Below are positions 1 to 6,162 of a DNA stretch of 9,317 nt, piece by piece (positions within the stretch are counted from its first letter, which is position 1; each line of letters starts with the position of its first letter). Origin of the DNA: an uncultured Corynebacterium sp. (GTDB taxonomy: Bacteria > Actinomycetota > Actinomycetes > Mycobacteriales > Mycobacteriaceae); assembly GCF_943912665.1 (NCBI RefSeq), contig NZ_CALTVG010000073.1, positions 1-9,317 on the forward strand. The letters run 5' to 3'. Both the position numbers and the translations under genes were made by a program. The notes beneath the pieces were generated by a model, which worked only from the letters and a program-made list of their open reading frames with translations, made no database searches and was not told the origin of the DNA.

Positions 1-199
1 CCTAACCACTAGGTAGCTCCACTACGTGTCCACGATTTGCGGGCAACCCCACTGGACAGATGGCTTTGTAGTGACTGGTTTATTCGCGCCGTCGCCTTGG
101 CGCCACTGCTTTGGCTGCTGGAGTGAGGTTGTATTGTTCGTCTTCCTCGCCGAGGTCAGTTACAGTTGAGGCTATGGATGCTGATGTTGTTTTCTCGGA
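1..199. other. Intergenic or remnant region, no convincing gene
   Basis: No reading frame with a start codon and plausible composition covers this stretch. One minus-strand frame is stop-free from about 159 down to a stop at 22-24, but it has no good start. The segment TGTCCACGATTTGCGGG (27-43) has the look of an insertion-sequence end, but I could not match it to a named element and no transposase accompanies it. A short GCGCC/GGCGC inverted repeat lies near 88-107. A TANNNT box (TACAGT, 161-166) and a GAGG motif (168-171) sit just ahead of ATG codons at 174 and 178 and probably belong to the next gene. Confidence 0.4.
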
Positions 200-1042
200 T
201 TGCCACCGTCGGGGGCGTTGCGTTTGAGCGACGGCATTGACCTTTGGGAACTTCCCCATGAGGGGAAGACCGTCTATGTCTTGCGTGCAGCGCGGGGCAT
301 AGTGTCTGCCCTGGCGGAATCAGAGAATGCTGGAAGTCTTGCTACCTCGGACGAGATTGAGGCGCGGGTTTCACAGTGTCCTACACCCCGTGGATTGATG
401 GATAAGGTGCCGGCTGCATGTCTTATCCGTGGGGGACGGGTCGTCTCTCGGGTGAAAGACGTTGAGCACTCGCTGGTCTTGAGGGAGAAGCCGGCGTCAG
501 GGTGGGAAGAGGACGGTCTGAGCCACATCTTTGCGGGCAAGACTGTAGATGCCTCTGAGGCAGGTAGTCCTGCAGCGCGGGTAAGGCTCAGTGATGGGTT
601 GAAGCGGATCGACTTTCTTCCGGTTGGCAACGAGTCAGTGCGGAAGAGGCGAGTGGGCCTAGCCACGCGTCCCCACCGCGCGGGCGCGCGGGAGCTTGGC
701 AAGAAGTTGGTGTTGGCAGCGCTGTCTTTCGTTCTTCTAATGTTCGGGCCGGCGATTCGTGACCGACTTGATCCGGTGATTGGCCCCGTGGCCGAGCGCG
801 TCCCGGACATGCATAGCCGGGGTGAGCTCTACGGCATGGTGTTTGAGTTCTTCCAGATTGACCACGTGATTGGTTTCGTGGCTTCTCTGTTCAGTCCGAT
901 TGGCGCTGTCCTTGTTCGGGTTGCAGGCTTGGCGGTGGCCTATTTTGACGGGTGGAAGGGCGCGCGGGACACGGACACGTGGTGGGAGGCGGCCGGGCGC
1001 GCGCTTGGAGGTGAGAGCGAGGATGCGGCCCTCGAAAGGTGA
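200..1042 (+). CDS. Hypothetical protein with C-terminal membrane segments; 5' end uncertain, possibly frameshifted
   Basis: I do not recognise this 280-residue protein. Residues 1-150 look soluble and carry a possible internal duplication: LRLSDG near 7-12 followed by a hydrophobic stretch, and VRLSDG near 128-133 followed by a similar one. A basic patch (RKRR, 148-151) precedes a hydrophobic segment at about 168-184, and a second hydrophobic region spans about 219-250, so the C-terminal half is probably membrane-embedded. The in-frame start is a TTG at 200 with no Shine-Dalgarno sequence, while better starts (ATG 174 and ATG 178) lie upstream in the other two frames; see findings. It may therefore be a frameshifted gene, a phase-variable gene, or one with a weak start. 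It runs toward the pseudouridine synthase gene with 34 nt between the stops and no hairpin. Coding is likely given the length and the membrane pattern; function is unknown. Confidence 0.6.
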   Translation: MPPSGALRLSDGIDLWELPHEGKTVYVLRAARGIVSALAESENAGSLATSDEIEARVSQCPTPRGLMDKVPAACLIRGGRVVSRVKDVEHSLVLREKPASGWEEDGLSHIFAGKTVDASEAGSPAARVRLSDGLKRIDFLPVGNESVRKRRVGLATRPHRAGARELGKKLVLAALSFVLLMFGPAIRDRLDPVIGPVAERVPDMHSRGELYGMVFEFFQIDHVIGFVASLFSPIGAVLVRVAGLAVAYFDGWKGARDTDTWWEAAGRALGGESEDAALER

Positions 1043-1076
1043 GTCGAAGCAGACTGTAGTGGTTTCAGAGGCTTAA

Positions 1077-2066
1077 TTACGGGCGTAACAAATCATGGGT
1101 TTCAAGTGGTAGTTGAGAAAAGAATTCTCGGGGTTCTCCTGATAAGGGATCGACAAAAGAAATGTGTTTAGCCGTCAGGTGCATGGGAATCCGCATGTCC
1201 TCGGCTTCTGCGGGAAAGATCGTGGGGTAAATGGGGTCCCCAATAATGGGAACGCCCGCCTGGAGCATGTGGAGGCGTAGCTGATGCGTCTTACCTGTGC
1301 GCGGCTTGAGCGTGTACTTCGCCAATGCTGGAAGCGGTCCGTGCAGGGCTTCGTACGGGGCCTTGTCGATTGCCTCTACGGCCGCTACCTCCGTGATGGC
1401 GTTAGGAATGCCCGCGACAATGCGCCCTTGGAGCTCCCCCGGGGTCTTCTCCATGCGGGAGCGCCAGAGGGTGCCCGGTGAGACGTCGGCAAGCGCGGCG
1501 ATGGCCTCGTACGTTTTGGACACCCGGCGCTGTGCAAACAACGTCTGGTAGGCGCCCCGGACGGAACGATCCTTGGTGAAGACGAGGATGCCGGAGGTGA
1601 GGCGGTCGAGGCGGTGCGCGGGGGAGAGCTCGTTGTTGCCGGTGGCGCGGCGCAGTCGCACCGTGGCGGTTTCCGTGATGTGACGGGCGCGCGGCATTGT
1701 AGCCATGAACGGCGGCTTGTCGACGACTAGGAGGTGCTCGTCCTCATAGAGGATTGGGATGTCGTAGGGGACGGGGGTCTCCGGCGCGGGGATCCGATAA
1801 AAGTAGATGGTGGCGTTAGTGGCCAGAATGCTGTCTGGGGTCAGGGAGGTTCCGTCTTGGAGGACCACCTCGCCCGCAGCGAAACGAGAGCGCAGGGCGG
1901 CGTCGTCGTCCTCGGGGTGCCGGTGGCGTTGGGTGAGGATGAGTTCGCGGACGAAGTCCCACGCGGTGATGGGGCCTTCGGGGACGCGTGCGTGGGTGGG
2001 GTTTAGCCCATCGCGGATGGGAAGTGGGGTTGCGCCACGCCGTTTTTTGGCTAATCTTTCTCCCAT
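1077..2066 (-). CDS. RluA-family pseudouridine synthase
   Basis: Isomerises uridine to pseudouridine in RNA, probably rRNA; the exact site cannot be told from sequence. Numbered from the ATG at 2066 (329 residues), the catalytic motif HRLDRLTSG lies at 151-159 with the nucleophilic Asp at 154, preceded by the family motif YEDEHLLVVDKP (107-118). Residues 50-92 resemble a degenerate S4-like RNA-binding region, and the N-terminus is basic (KKRRG). An alternative ATG at 2096 has a GGAG Shine-Dalgarno motif 9 nt upstream and would give 339 residues, but would overlap the divergent small gene by 32 bp. The 2066 start instead has a TAGAGT box 8 nt upstream, consistent with a leaderless message. The gene is convergent with the hypothetical gene at 200-1042. 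The family call is firm; the start is less so. Confidence 0.88.
   Translation of the reverse strand: MGERLAKKRRGATPLPIRDGLNPTHARVPEGPITAWDFVRELILTQRHRHPEDDDAALRSRFAAGEVVLQDGTSLTPDSILATNATIYFYRIPAPETPVPYDIPILYEDEHLLVVDKPPFMATMPRARHITETATVRLRRATGNNELSPAHRLDRLTSGILVFTKDRSVRGAYQTLFAQRRVSKTYEAIAALADVSPGTLWRSRMEKTPGELQGRIVAGIPNAITEVAAVEAIDKAPYEALHGPLPALAKYTLKPRTGKTHQLRLHMLQAGVPIIGDPIYPTIFPAEAEDMRIPMHLTAKHISFVDPLSGEPREFFSQLPLETHDLLRP
2030..2057 (+). promoter_or_regulatory. Candidate leaderless promoter for the 47-residue protein
   Basis: TTGCGC (2030-2035), a 16-nt spacer and TAATCT (2052-2057) fit a sigma-A-type promoter. The -10 box ends 7 nt before the ATG at 2065, so transcription would begin at or next to the A of the ATG. 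It lies entirely inside the 5' coding region of the divergent pseudouridine synthase gene. Inferred from sequence only. Confidence 0.5.
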
Positions 2067-2208
2067 GGATTTTAACTCTATTCTCGCACCCGTCATTGAC
2101 TTCTTCTCCAATGGTATCGGTGCCGTTATCCGCGATATTGCGGTGGGCCTCTACAACGTTTTGTTCCCCGCGAATGCGGATGCGGCAACTGCCCCACAGC
2201 TGGACTAA
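2065..2208 (+). CDS. Small amphipathic/hydrophobic protein, 47 residues
   Basis: A 47-residue frame beginning MDFNSILAPVIDFF, with hydrophobic and aromatic residues spaced as in an amphipathic helix through about residue 34, then an Ala-rich polar tail ending in PQLD. It has no signal peptide and no cysteine. A TTGCGC (2030-2035) and TAATCT (2052-2057) pair with a 16-nt spacer lies exactly 7 nt before the ATG, so the message is probably leaderless. Size, lack of signal peptide and amphipathic character recall the small corynebacterial outer-membrane proteins PorA and PorH, but I see no direct identity to them and make no functional claim. It is followed after 46 nt by the universal stress gene on the same strand with no terminator between, so the two may be co-transcribed. 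Confidence 0.7.
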   Translation: MDFNSILAPVIDFFSNGIGAVIRDIAVGLYNVLFPANADAATAPQLD

Positions 2209-2254
2209 ACGGTATTAGACTGATCCTTGTAAGCACTTCGAAAGGATTATGGTC

Positions 2255-3151
2255 ATGGCCAAGGAAGACATTGTCGTCGTAGCCGTTGATGGTTCGGAAG
2301 CGTCGAAGAACGCCGTCCGCTGGGCTGCAAACACTGCGATGAAGCGCGGAATCCCGCTGCGCATTGCATCGAGTTACACGATGCCGCAGTTCCTCTACGC
2401 CGAGGGCATGGTCCCGCCGAAGGAGCTCTTTGAGGACCTTCAGGCAGAAACCTTGGAGAAGATCGAGGCCGCGCGCGCTGAGGCCCACAAGGTGGCCCCG
2501 GAGCTCAAGATCGGCCACACCGTGGCGGAGGGTTCCCCGATCGACATGCTGCTGGAGATGTCCCAGGACGTCACCATGATTGTCATGGGCTCCCGCGGTA
2601 TGGGCGGACTGTCGGGCATGGTGATGGGCTCGGTCTCCGCCTCTGTGGTCTCCCACGCCTCCTGCCCAGTCGTCGTTGTACGCGAGGACAACCAGGTGAC
2701 CGATTCCACGAAGTACGGTCCGGTCGTCGTCGGTGTCGACGGTTCCGAGGTCTCCCAGAAGGCTACCGCCTACGCATTCAAGGAAGCGGATGCCCGCGGC
2801 GCCGAACTCATCGCGGTCCACACCTGGATGGATATGCAGGTCCAGGCTTCTCTGGCCGGCCTGTCCGCGGCCCAGGCTGAGTGGGCTGAGGTGGAGAAGG
2901 AGCAGGCGGAGCTTCTCACGGAGCGCTTGGCAGAGCACCAGCAGGCGTTCCCGGACGTGCCGGTGAAGAAGATCATCGCCCGCGACCGCCCGGTGCGCGC
3001 GTTGACTGACGCGTCCGAGGGCGCCCAGCTCCTGGTCGTCGGCTCCCACGGCCGCGGCGGTTTCAAGGGAATGCTGTTGGGTTCCACCTCCCGCGCGCTG
3101 CTGCAGTCCGCGCCGTGCCCGATGATGGTGGTCCGCCCCGACTCCGAGTAG
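2255..3151 (+). CDS. Universal stress protein with two tandem Usp domains
   Basis: A 298-residue cytoplasmic protein made of two UspA domains (about 6-143 and 155-294). Each starts with a strand-plus-VDGSE motif (11-15 and 161-165) and ends with an intact nucleotide-binding signature of the form G-2x-G-9x-G-S/T: G112/G115/G125-S and G263/G266/G276-S. Both halves are therefore predicted ATP binders. Family members are induced under stress or growth arrest and influence survival; the target here is unknown. The ATG at 2255 is preferred over that at 2249 because AAAGGA (2241-2246) is 8 nt from the former and only 2 nt from the latter. A TAGACT box at 2216-2221 may provide its own promoter, or it may be read from the small gene upstream. 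A strong hairpin terminator follows at 3177. Confidence 0.93.
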   Translation: MAKEDIVVVAVDGSEASKNAVRWAANTAMKRGIPLRIASSYTMPQFLYAEGMVPPKELFEDLQAETLEKIEAARAEAHKVAPELKIGHTVAEGSPIDMLLEMSQDVTMIVMGSRGMGGLSGMVMGSVSASVVSHASCPVVVVREDNQVTDSTKYGPVVVGVDGSEVSQKATAYAFKEADARGAELIAVHTWMDMQVQASLAGLSAAQAEWAEVEKEQAELLTERLAEHQQAFPDVPVKKIIARDRPVRALTDASEGAQLLVVGSHGRGGFKGMLLGSTSRALLQSAPCPMMVVRPDSE

Positions 3152-3176
3152 TGTAGCGAACTCATAAAGCAAGAAT

Positions 3177-3235
3177 AACGATTCGGGCGCAGTACGCTGT
3201 GAAGTTGCTGCGACCGAATCGTTTTCTGGGTTTTA
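3177..3235 (+). terminator. Long-stem intrinsic terminator after the usp gene
   Basis: AACGATTCGG (3177-3186) pairs perfectly with CCGAATCGTT (3214-3223). Inside it, after one mismatch, CGCAG (3188-3192) pairs with CTGCG (3208-3212), leaving a 15-nt loop. The descending arm runs into TTTT (3222-3225) with a second TTTT at 3231-3234. This is a 15-bp interrupted stem plus a T-rich tail, placed 26 nt after the usp stop codon. Confidence 0.75.
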
Positions 3236-3286
3236 TGCGTACAGTGGTTGATGAAGGCAACAAACATAGAGAAAGGGAGTGCCGCA

Positions 3287-3547
3287 ATGGGACTCGGTCT
3301 TGGATTCTTCGGTTCAATTGTCGTCGGTATCATCGCCGGCTGGCTCGCTGAAAAGATCATGAAGCGTGATCAGGGCCTGCTCACCAACCTGATCGTCGGT
3401 GTCATCGGCGGCCTGATTGGTGGAGGTATCCTCGCCATCTTCAACAAGTCGGTGGGTGATAGCTGGTTCCTCATGATCATCACCGCGACCGTGGGCGCCT
3501 GCATCCTGCTGTGGATCGTCGGCGCGATTACCGGCCGCAAGAAGTAA
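3287..3547 (+). CDS. GlsB/YeaQ/YmgE-family small stress membrane protein
   Basis: An 86-residue protein of the transglycosylase-associated (GlsB/YeaQ/YmgE) family, normally 80-90 residues, so full length. Three hydrophobic segments are visible at roughly 4-21, 32-50 and 58-80, with the Gly-rich GVIGGLIGGG in the second and a basic AEKIMKRD connector after the first. The C-terminus ends in GRKK on the presumed cytoplasmic face. Members are membrane stress-response proteins with no established enzymatic activity. The ATG at 3287 is chosen because GGGAG (3275-3279) lies 7 nt upstream; the upstream ATGs at 3248 and 3251 lack this and add a non-family extension. A TACAGT box at 3240-3245 could be its -10 element. 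It sits between a Usp gene and a TetR gene, which fits a stress-linked role. Confidence 0.9.
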   Translation: MGLGLGFFGSIVVGIIAGWLAEKIMKRDQGLLTNLIVGVIGGLIGGGILAIFNKSVGDSWFLMIITATVGACILLWIVGAITGRKK

Positions 3548-3561
3548 GATTTCGCATACAT

Positions 3562-3594
3562 ACCGGTTTGTCTATATTGTGTAGATGAACCGGT
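3562..3594. promoter_or_regulatory. 33-bp palindromic operator over the tetR promoter
   Basis: ACCGGTTTGTCTA (3562-3574) and TAGATGAACCGGT (3582-3594) form an inverted repeat matching at 11 of 13 positions with a 7-bp spacer. Each arm also contains the self-complementary ACCGGT. A -10 box TATATT (3573-3578) lies at the centre, with TTCGCA (3551-3556) 16 nt upstream as a possible -35. A repressor bound here would block RNA polymerase, so autorepression by the adjacent TetR protein is the natural reading. Confidence 0.7.
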
Positions 3595-3616
3595 TTTGTC
3601 ATGTGAGGAGAAAGTA

Positions 3617-4225
3617 ATGGCAGAGAAGAAGTCGCGCCGCAACCGCCCCAGCCCGCGCAGCCGCCTGCTGGATTCTGCTACGCGTCTTTTTACCACCGAA
3701 GGTATCCGCGTCATCGGCATCGACCGCATTCTGCGTGAGGCCGATGTGGCCAAGGCGTCGCTGTATTCTCTGTTCGGCTCCAAGGATGCGCTTGTCATCG
3801 CGTACGTGGAGGCGCTGGATGAGCAGTACCGCGCCGATTGGCAGGAGCGCACCAAGGACTCCACCGACGCGGAAGCGAAGATCCTCGCCTTCTTTGACAA
3901 AGCCATTGAAGAGCAGCCCGGTATGGAGTTCCGCGGCTCCCACTTCCTGAACGCGGCAGGCGAGTACCCGCGCCCGGAGACCGACGCCGAGCGCGGCATC
4001 GTGGCGGCATGCGTCGAGCACCGCACGTGGATGCATTCGACTATCACCGCCCTGCTCAATGCCAAGAACGGCTACCCCTCGGAGCAGCAGGCCAGCGAGC
4101 TGCTCATCTTTTTAGACGGCGGTATGGCAGGTGCGCGCCTGACCCGCGAGATCGCCCCGCTGGTTGCGGCCAAGCAGCTGGCTATTCAGTTGCTGTCGGC
4201 CCCTCCTGCTGATTACTCGATTTAA
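3617..4225 (+). CDS. TetR/AcrR-family transcriptional regulator
   Basis: A 202-residue dimeric DNA-binding repressor of TetR type. The N-terminal domain (about 13-62) has the helix-turn-helix at roughly 33-56, with the recognition-helix signature VAKASLYSLFGSKDAL. The C-terminal ligand domain contains FRGSHFLNAAGEYP (105-118), a pattern shared by one TetR subgroup; its ligand is unknown. The ATG at 3617 is preceded by GAGGAG (3605-3610) with 6-nt spacing, better than the TTG at 3596. Its likely operator is the palindrome at 3562-3594, implying autoregulation. There is no divergently transcribed target: the upstream GlsB-like gene points into the operator and the downstream yidC-like gene is convergent. 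The last 44 bp overlap the 3' end of that gene on the other strand. Confidence 0.92.
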   Translation: MAEKKSRRNRPSPRSRLLDSATRLFTTEGIRVIGIDRILREADVAKASLYSLFGSKDALVIAYVEALDEQYRADWQERTKDSTDAEAKILAFFDKAIEEQPGMEFRGSHFLNAAGEYPRPETDAERGIVAACVEHRTWMHSTITALLNAKNGYPSEQQASELLIFLDGGMAGARLTREIAPLVAAKQLAIQLLSAPPADYSI

Positions 4226-5168
4226 GCACCTTCTTCGCCTCCTCCACGAGCGCTGAGTGGCGCTGTGCAGCCTCCTTGGCCTCCGCTTTGGCCTGCGGGT
4301 TCTCCTTCCACTCGGCCTTCTGCTCTGCCTTGCGGCGCTTGCGTTCCTTGGTGCGCCAGCGGCGAATGCTGTCCTTGCGCTGCTCATGAATCACCTCGGG
4401 CAGCGGGTAGTGACGGCGCAAAATGGTCTCAAAGGTCAGCGTTTGTAGCAGCGTGAACAGGTAGGAGCATCCCCAGTACAGGATGATGGTGACCGGAATG
4501 GGGCCGTGCCAGGCCACGTTCCAGAGCATCCACGGGATGACGAGCACGGAGAGTGCCATGAACCACAGCAGGCGCCGGGGGATCTTCTGGTCGAACTGCG
4601 TAGTGAGATAGCCGCGGTAGAGCGTGACCAGCGTGTTGAGGGAGGTAAACACGATCGCCGCCACCAGCATCGGCAGCACCAGGTCGTGGTGTTCGCGGGC
4701 AAAGTCCGTGAGCGGAACACCGAAGACGGTGGAGGCGCGGAAGGAGGAGACGTCGGAAAGCGTGAGCATCCCCACCGGCTCGTTCGCGGAGCCCGAGACG
4801 TTGAGCACCACCTGGTACAGGCCCATAAAGGCCGGGATGACAATAAAGACGGGGAAGCAGCCCAGCGCAGGGTTATGGTGGAAGCGCTTTTTTAGATCGC
4901 GCTGCTGGCGCAGCACGGAGACGGCCTCGTCCACCGTGGAGGCGTGGCGCAGCTCGGCGTTGAGCTCAGTCATTTCAGGGCGCATGAGGGCGCCGATGCG
5001 GCCTTGCTTGACGGACATCCAGTTCAGCGGCGCGATGATGGCGCGCACGGTGAGCACGAGGAAGACGATGGTGAGAATCCACGCCGCGGAGCCGTCCAGG
5101 AATGAGCCAAAGAGAAGGTGCCACAGCTTCATGATGCCGGAGACCGGATACATGAATACTTCGAGCAT
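4182..5168 (-). CDS. YidC/Oxa1-family membrane protein insertase
   Basis: A 328-residue polytopic protein that would insert or fold proteins in the cytoplasmic membrane. Hydrophobic segments lie at about 28-48, 103-122, 163-185, 201-219 and 224-244. The first ends in VRAIIAPL with Arg42, the conserved positive residue of the hydrophilic groove. An amphipathic loop (54-99) separates the first two, as in the family. The C-terminal tail from about 262 is strongly charged (K, R, E, A rich), as in ribosome-contacting tails of Gram-positive YidC2 proteins. The start at 5168 has AGGAG 10 nt upstream. Main YidC genes normally sit by rpmH/rnpA; here they are absent, so this is probably a second paralogue. 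It is divergent from the sortase and overlaps tetR by 44 bp at the 3' end. Confidence 0.9.
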   Translation of the reverse strand: MLEVFMYPVSGIMKLWHLLFGSFLDGSAAWILTIVFLVLTVRAIIAPLNWMSVKQGRIGALMRPEMTELNAELRHASTVDEAVSVLRQQRDLKKRFHHNPALGCFPVFIVIPAFMGLYQVVLNVSGSANEPVGMLTLSDVSSFRASTVFGVPLTDFAREHHDLVLPMLVAAIVFTSLNTLVTLYRGYLTTQFDQKIPRRLLWFMALSVLVIPWMLWNVAWHGPIPVTIILYWGCSYLFTLLQTLTFETILRRHYPLPEVIHEQRKDSIRRWRTKERKRRKAEQKAEWKENPQAKAEAKEAAQRHSALVEEAKKVLKSSNQQEGPTATE

Positions 5169-5233
5169 GGTGGGGCATCTCCTATCGGTCCTGGATGGGG
5201 CACTTACACGTTACAGGGATTAGGGTAGTGGTC

Positions 5234-5995
5234 ATGCCACAGCCCGCTGCGCAGAAGTCGCGCCTTGTCACCACCGTGATCGGTGAGCTTATGCTTACCG
5301 TCGGCGTCGTCTTGCTGCTCTTTGCCTTCTATGAGTCCTACTGGACCAATATTGAGTCCGGCCACCTGCAGGAGGAGGCGAACGAGGCACTCCAGGAGGA
5401 GTGGCACAACCCGCGCGGTCAGGGCCACGCCCCGCAGCTGGGTGAGGCATTTGCCCGCCTCTACGTTCCGGCTTTCGGCTCTGACTTTGCCTTCGCGGTC
5501 CTGGAGGGCACCAACGAGGACGACCTGCTGCGCGGGCCGGGTCGCTACACCGAGACGCAGATGCCGGGCGAGCCGGGCAACTTCGCCGTGGCGGGTCACC
5601 GCGTGGGCAAGGGCGCGCCGTTTAATGATCTGGGCAACCTGGCTACGTGCGACGCCGTCGTCATTGAAACCGCCACGGAGTGGATCACCTACCGCGTGCT
5701 GCCTATCGACGGCGCCGAGGGCACCTGCTTCTCCCCGGAGCAGCGCGCGAAGCAGGAATATCAGCAGGTTGTGGGGCGGCACATCACGCTGCCTGGCGAC
5801 GTCTCAGTGCTCGCCCCTATCCCGGGCATTGAGCCCGAGGCAGGGGTAGAGCCCAGCGAGGGCTTGCTCACCCTCACCACCTGTCACCCCCAGTTTTCCA
5901 ATGCGGAGCGCATGATCATTCACGCCATGGAAACTGACCGGCAGGATAAGCAGAGTACGAACGGGCAACGCCCAGCAGTCTTGGAGGAGAACTAA
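5234..5995 (+). CDS. srtF: Class E/F housekeeping sortase
   Basis: A membrane-anchored cysteine transpeptidase that joins sorting-signal proteins to the envelope. In the 253-residue product, one N-terminal hydrophobic segment (about 11-33) anchors an extracellular catalytic domain. The catalytic residues are all present: His122 in AVAGHRVG, Cys217 in TLTTCHP and Arg226 in SNAERM. Cys139 and Cys165 are extra cysteines that could form a disulfide. The ATG at 5234 has AGGG (5222-5225) 8 nt upstream; TAGGGT (5221-5226) also lies 7 nt from it, so a leaderless message is possible. An ATG at 5195 would add 13 residues. No pilin or sorting-signal gene is adjacent, fitting a housekeeping rather than pilus-specific enzyme. 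The symbol rests on remembered synteny with C. diphtheriae. The stop overlaps the next gene's start. Confidence 0.9.
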   Translation: MPQPAAQKSRLVTTVIGELMLTVGVVLLLFAFYESYWTNIESGHLQEEANEALQEEWHNPRGQGHAPQLGEAFARLYVPAFGSDFAFAVLEGTNEDDLLRGPGRYTETQMPGEPGNFAVAGHRVGKGAPFNDLGNLATCDAVVIETATEWITYRVLPIDGAEGTCFSPEQRAKQEYQQVVGRHITLPGDVSVLAPIPGIEPEAGVEPSEGLLTLTTCHPQFSNAERMIIHAMETDRQDKQSTNGQRPAVLEEN

Positions 5996-6147
5996 TGTAT
6001 CGCGCACTGTGGAATTTGTTGCCCGGCCCGACGGCGGTCAAGGCGCTGCTGGCGGTGGCGCTCGCCGTGGCCGTGTTCTTCCTGCTCATGGAGGTTGTGT
6101 TCCCGTGGGTATCGACCGTGATGCCGTATAACGACGTCGCCGTCTAG
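5995..6147 (+). CDS. Small single-span membrane protein coupled to the sortase, 50 residues
   Basis: A 50-residue protein starting MYRALWNLLPG, with one strongly hydrophobic helix (about 15-39), then FPWVSTVMPYNDVAV at the C-terminus. The start is firm: GGAGGAG (5983-5989) is 5 nt upstream and the sequence TAATG fuses the sortase stop to this ATG, indicating translational coupling. A short N-terminus with Arg and Lys favours N-in, C-out topology. The tight coupling suggests it works with, or stabilises, the sortase. I believe similar short proteins accompany class E sortases in other actinobacteria, but cannot confirm it here. It is too small for common gene-finder cut-offs. Its stop is 15 nt from that of the convergent lipoprotein gene. 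Confidence 0.8.
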   Translation: MYRALWNLLPGPTAVKALLAVALAVAVFFLLMEVVFPWVSTVMPYNDVAV

Positions 6148-6162
6148 ACAGCCCGGCAGGCG

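Noticed and set aside
274..810. 178-codon open frame antisense to the first hypothetical gene
   Set aside because: No supporting start signal and an Arg/Ser-rich shadow composition. The plus frame has clear membrane segments.
1023..1076. 17-codon frame with GGAGG upstream, overlapping the end of the first gene
   Set aside because: The Shine-Dalgarno match is inside coding sequence, the peptide (MRPSKGESK...) has no features, and such chance frames are frequent.
2126..3172. 348-codon open frame antisense to the universal stress gene
   Set aside because: It mirrors the codon phase of a GC-rich gene with strong third-position bias. Its translation is His/Arg/Gly-rich low complexity with no domain, whereas the plus-strand frame is a clear two-domain Usp.
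3562..3600. ACCGGTTTGTC / ACCGGTTTTGTC as a direct repeat
   Set aside because: The longer and better-matched relation of the same bases is an inverted repeat over the tetR promoter; the direct repeat follows from ACCGGT being self-complementary.
5195..5233. Upstream ATG extending the sortase by 13 residues
   Set aside because: It has no Shine-Dalgarno sequence, whereas ATG 5234 has AGGG 8 nt upstream and gives a normal short cytoplasmic N-terminus before the membrane helix.
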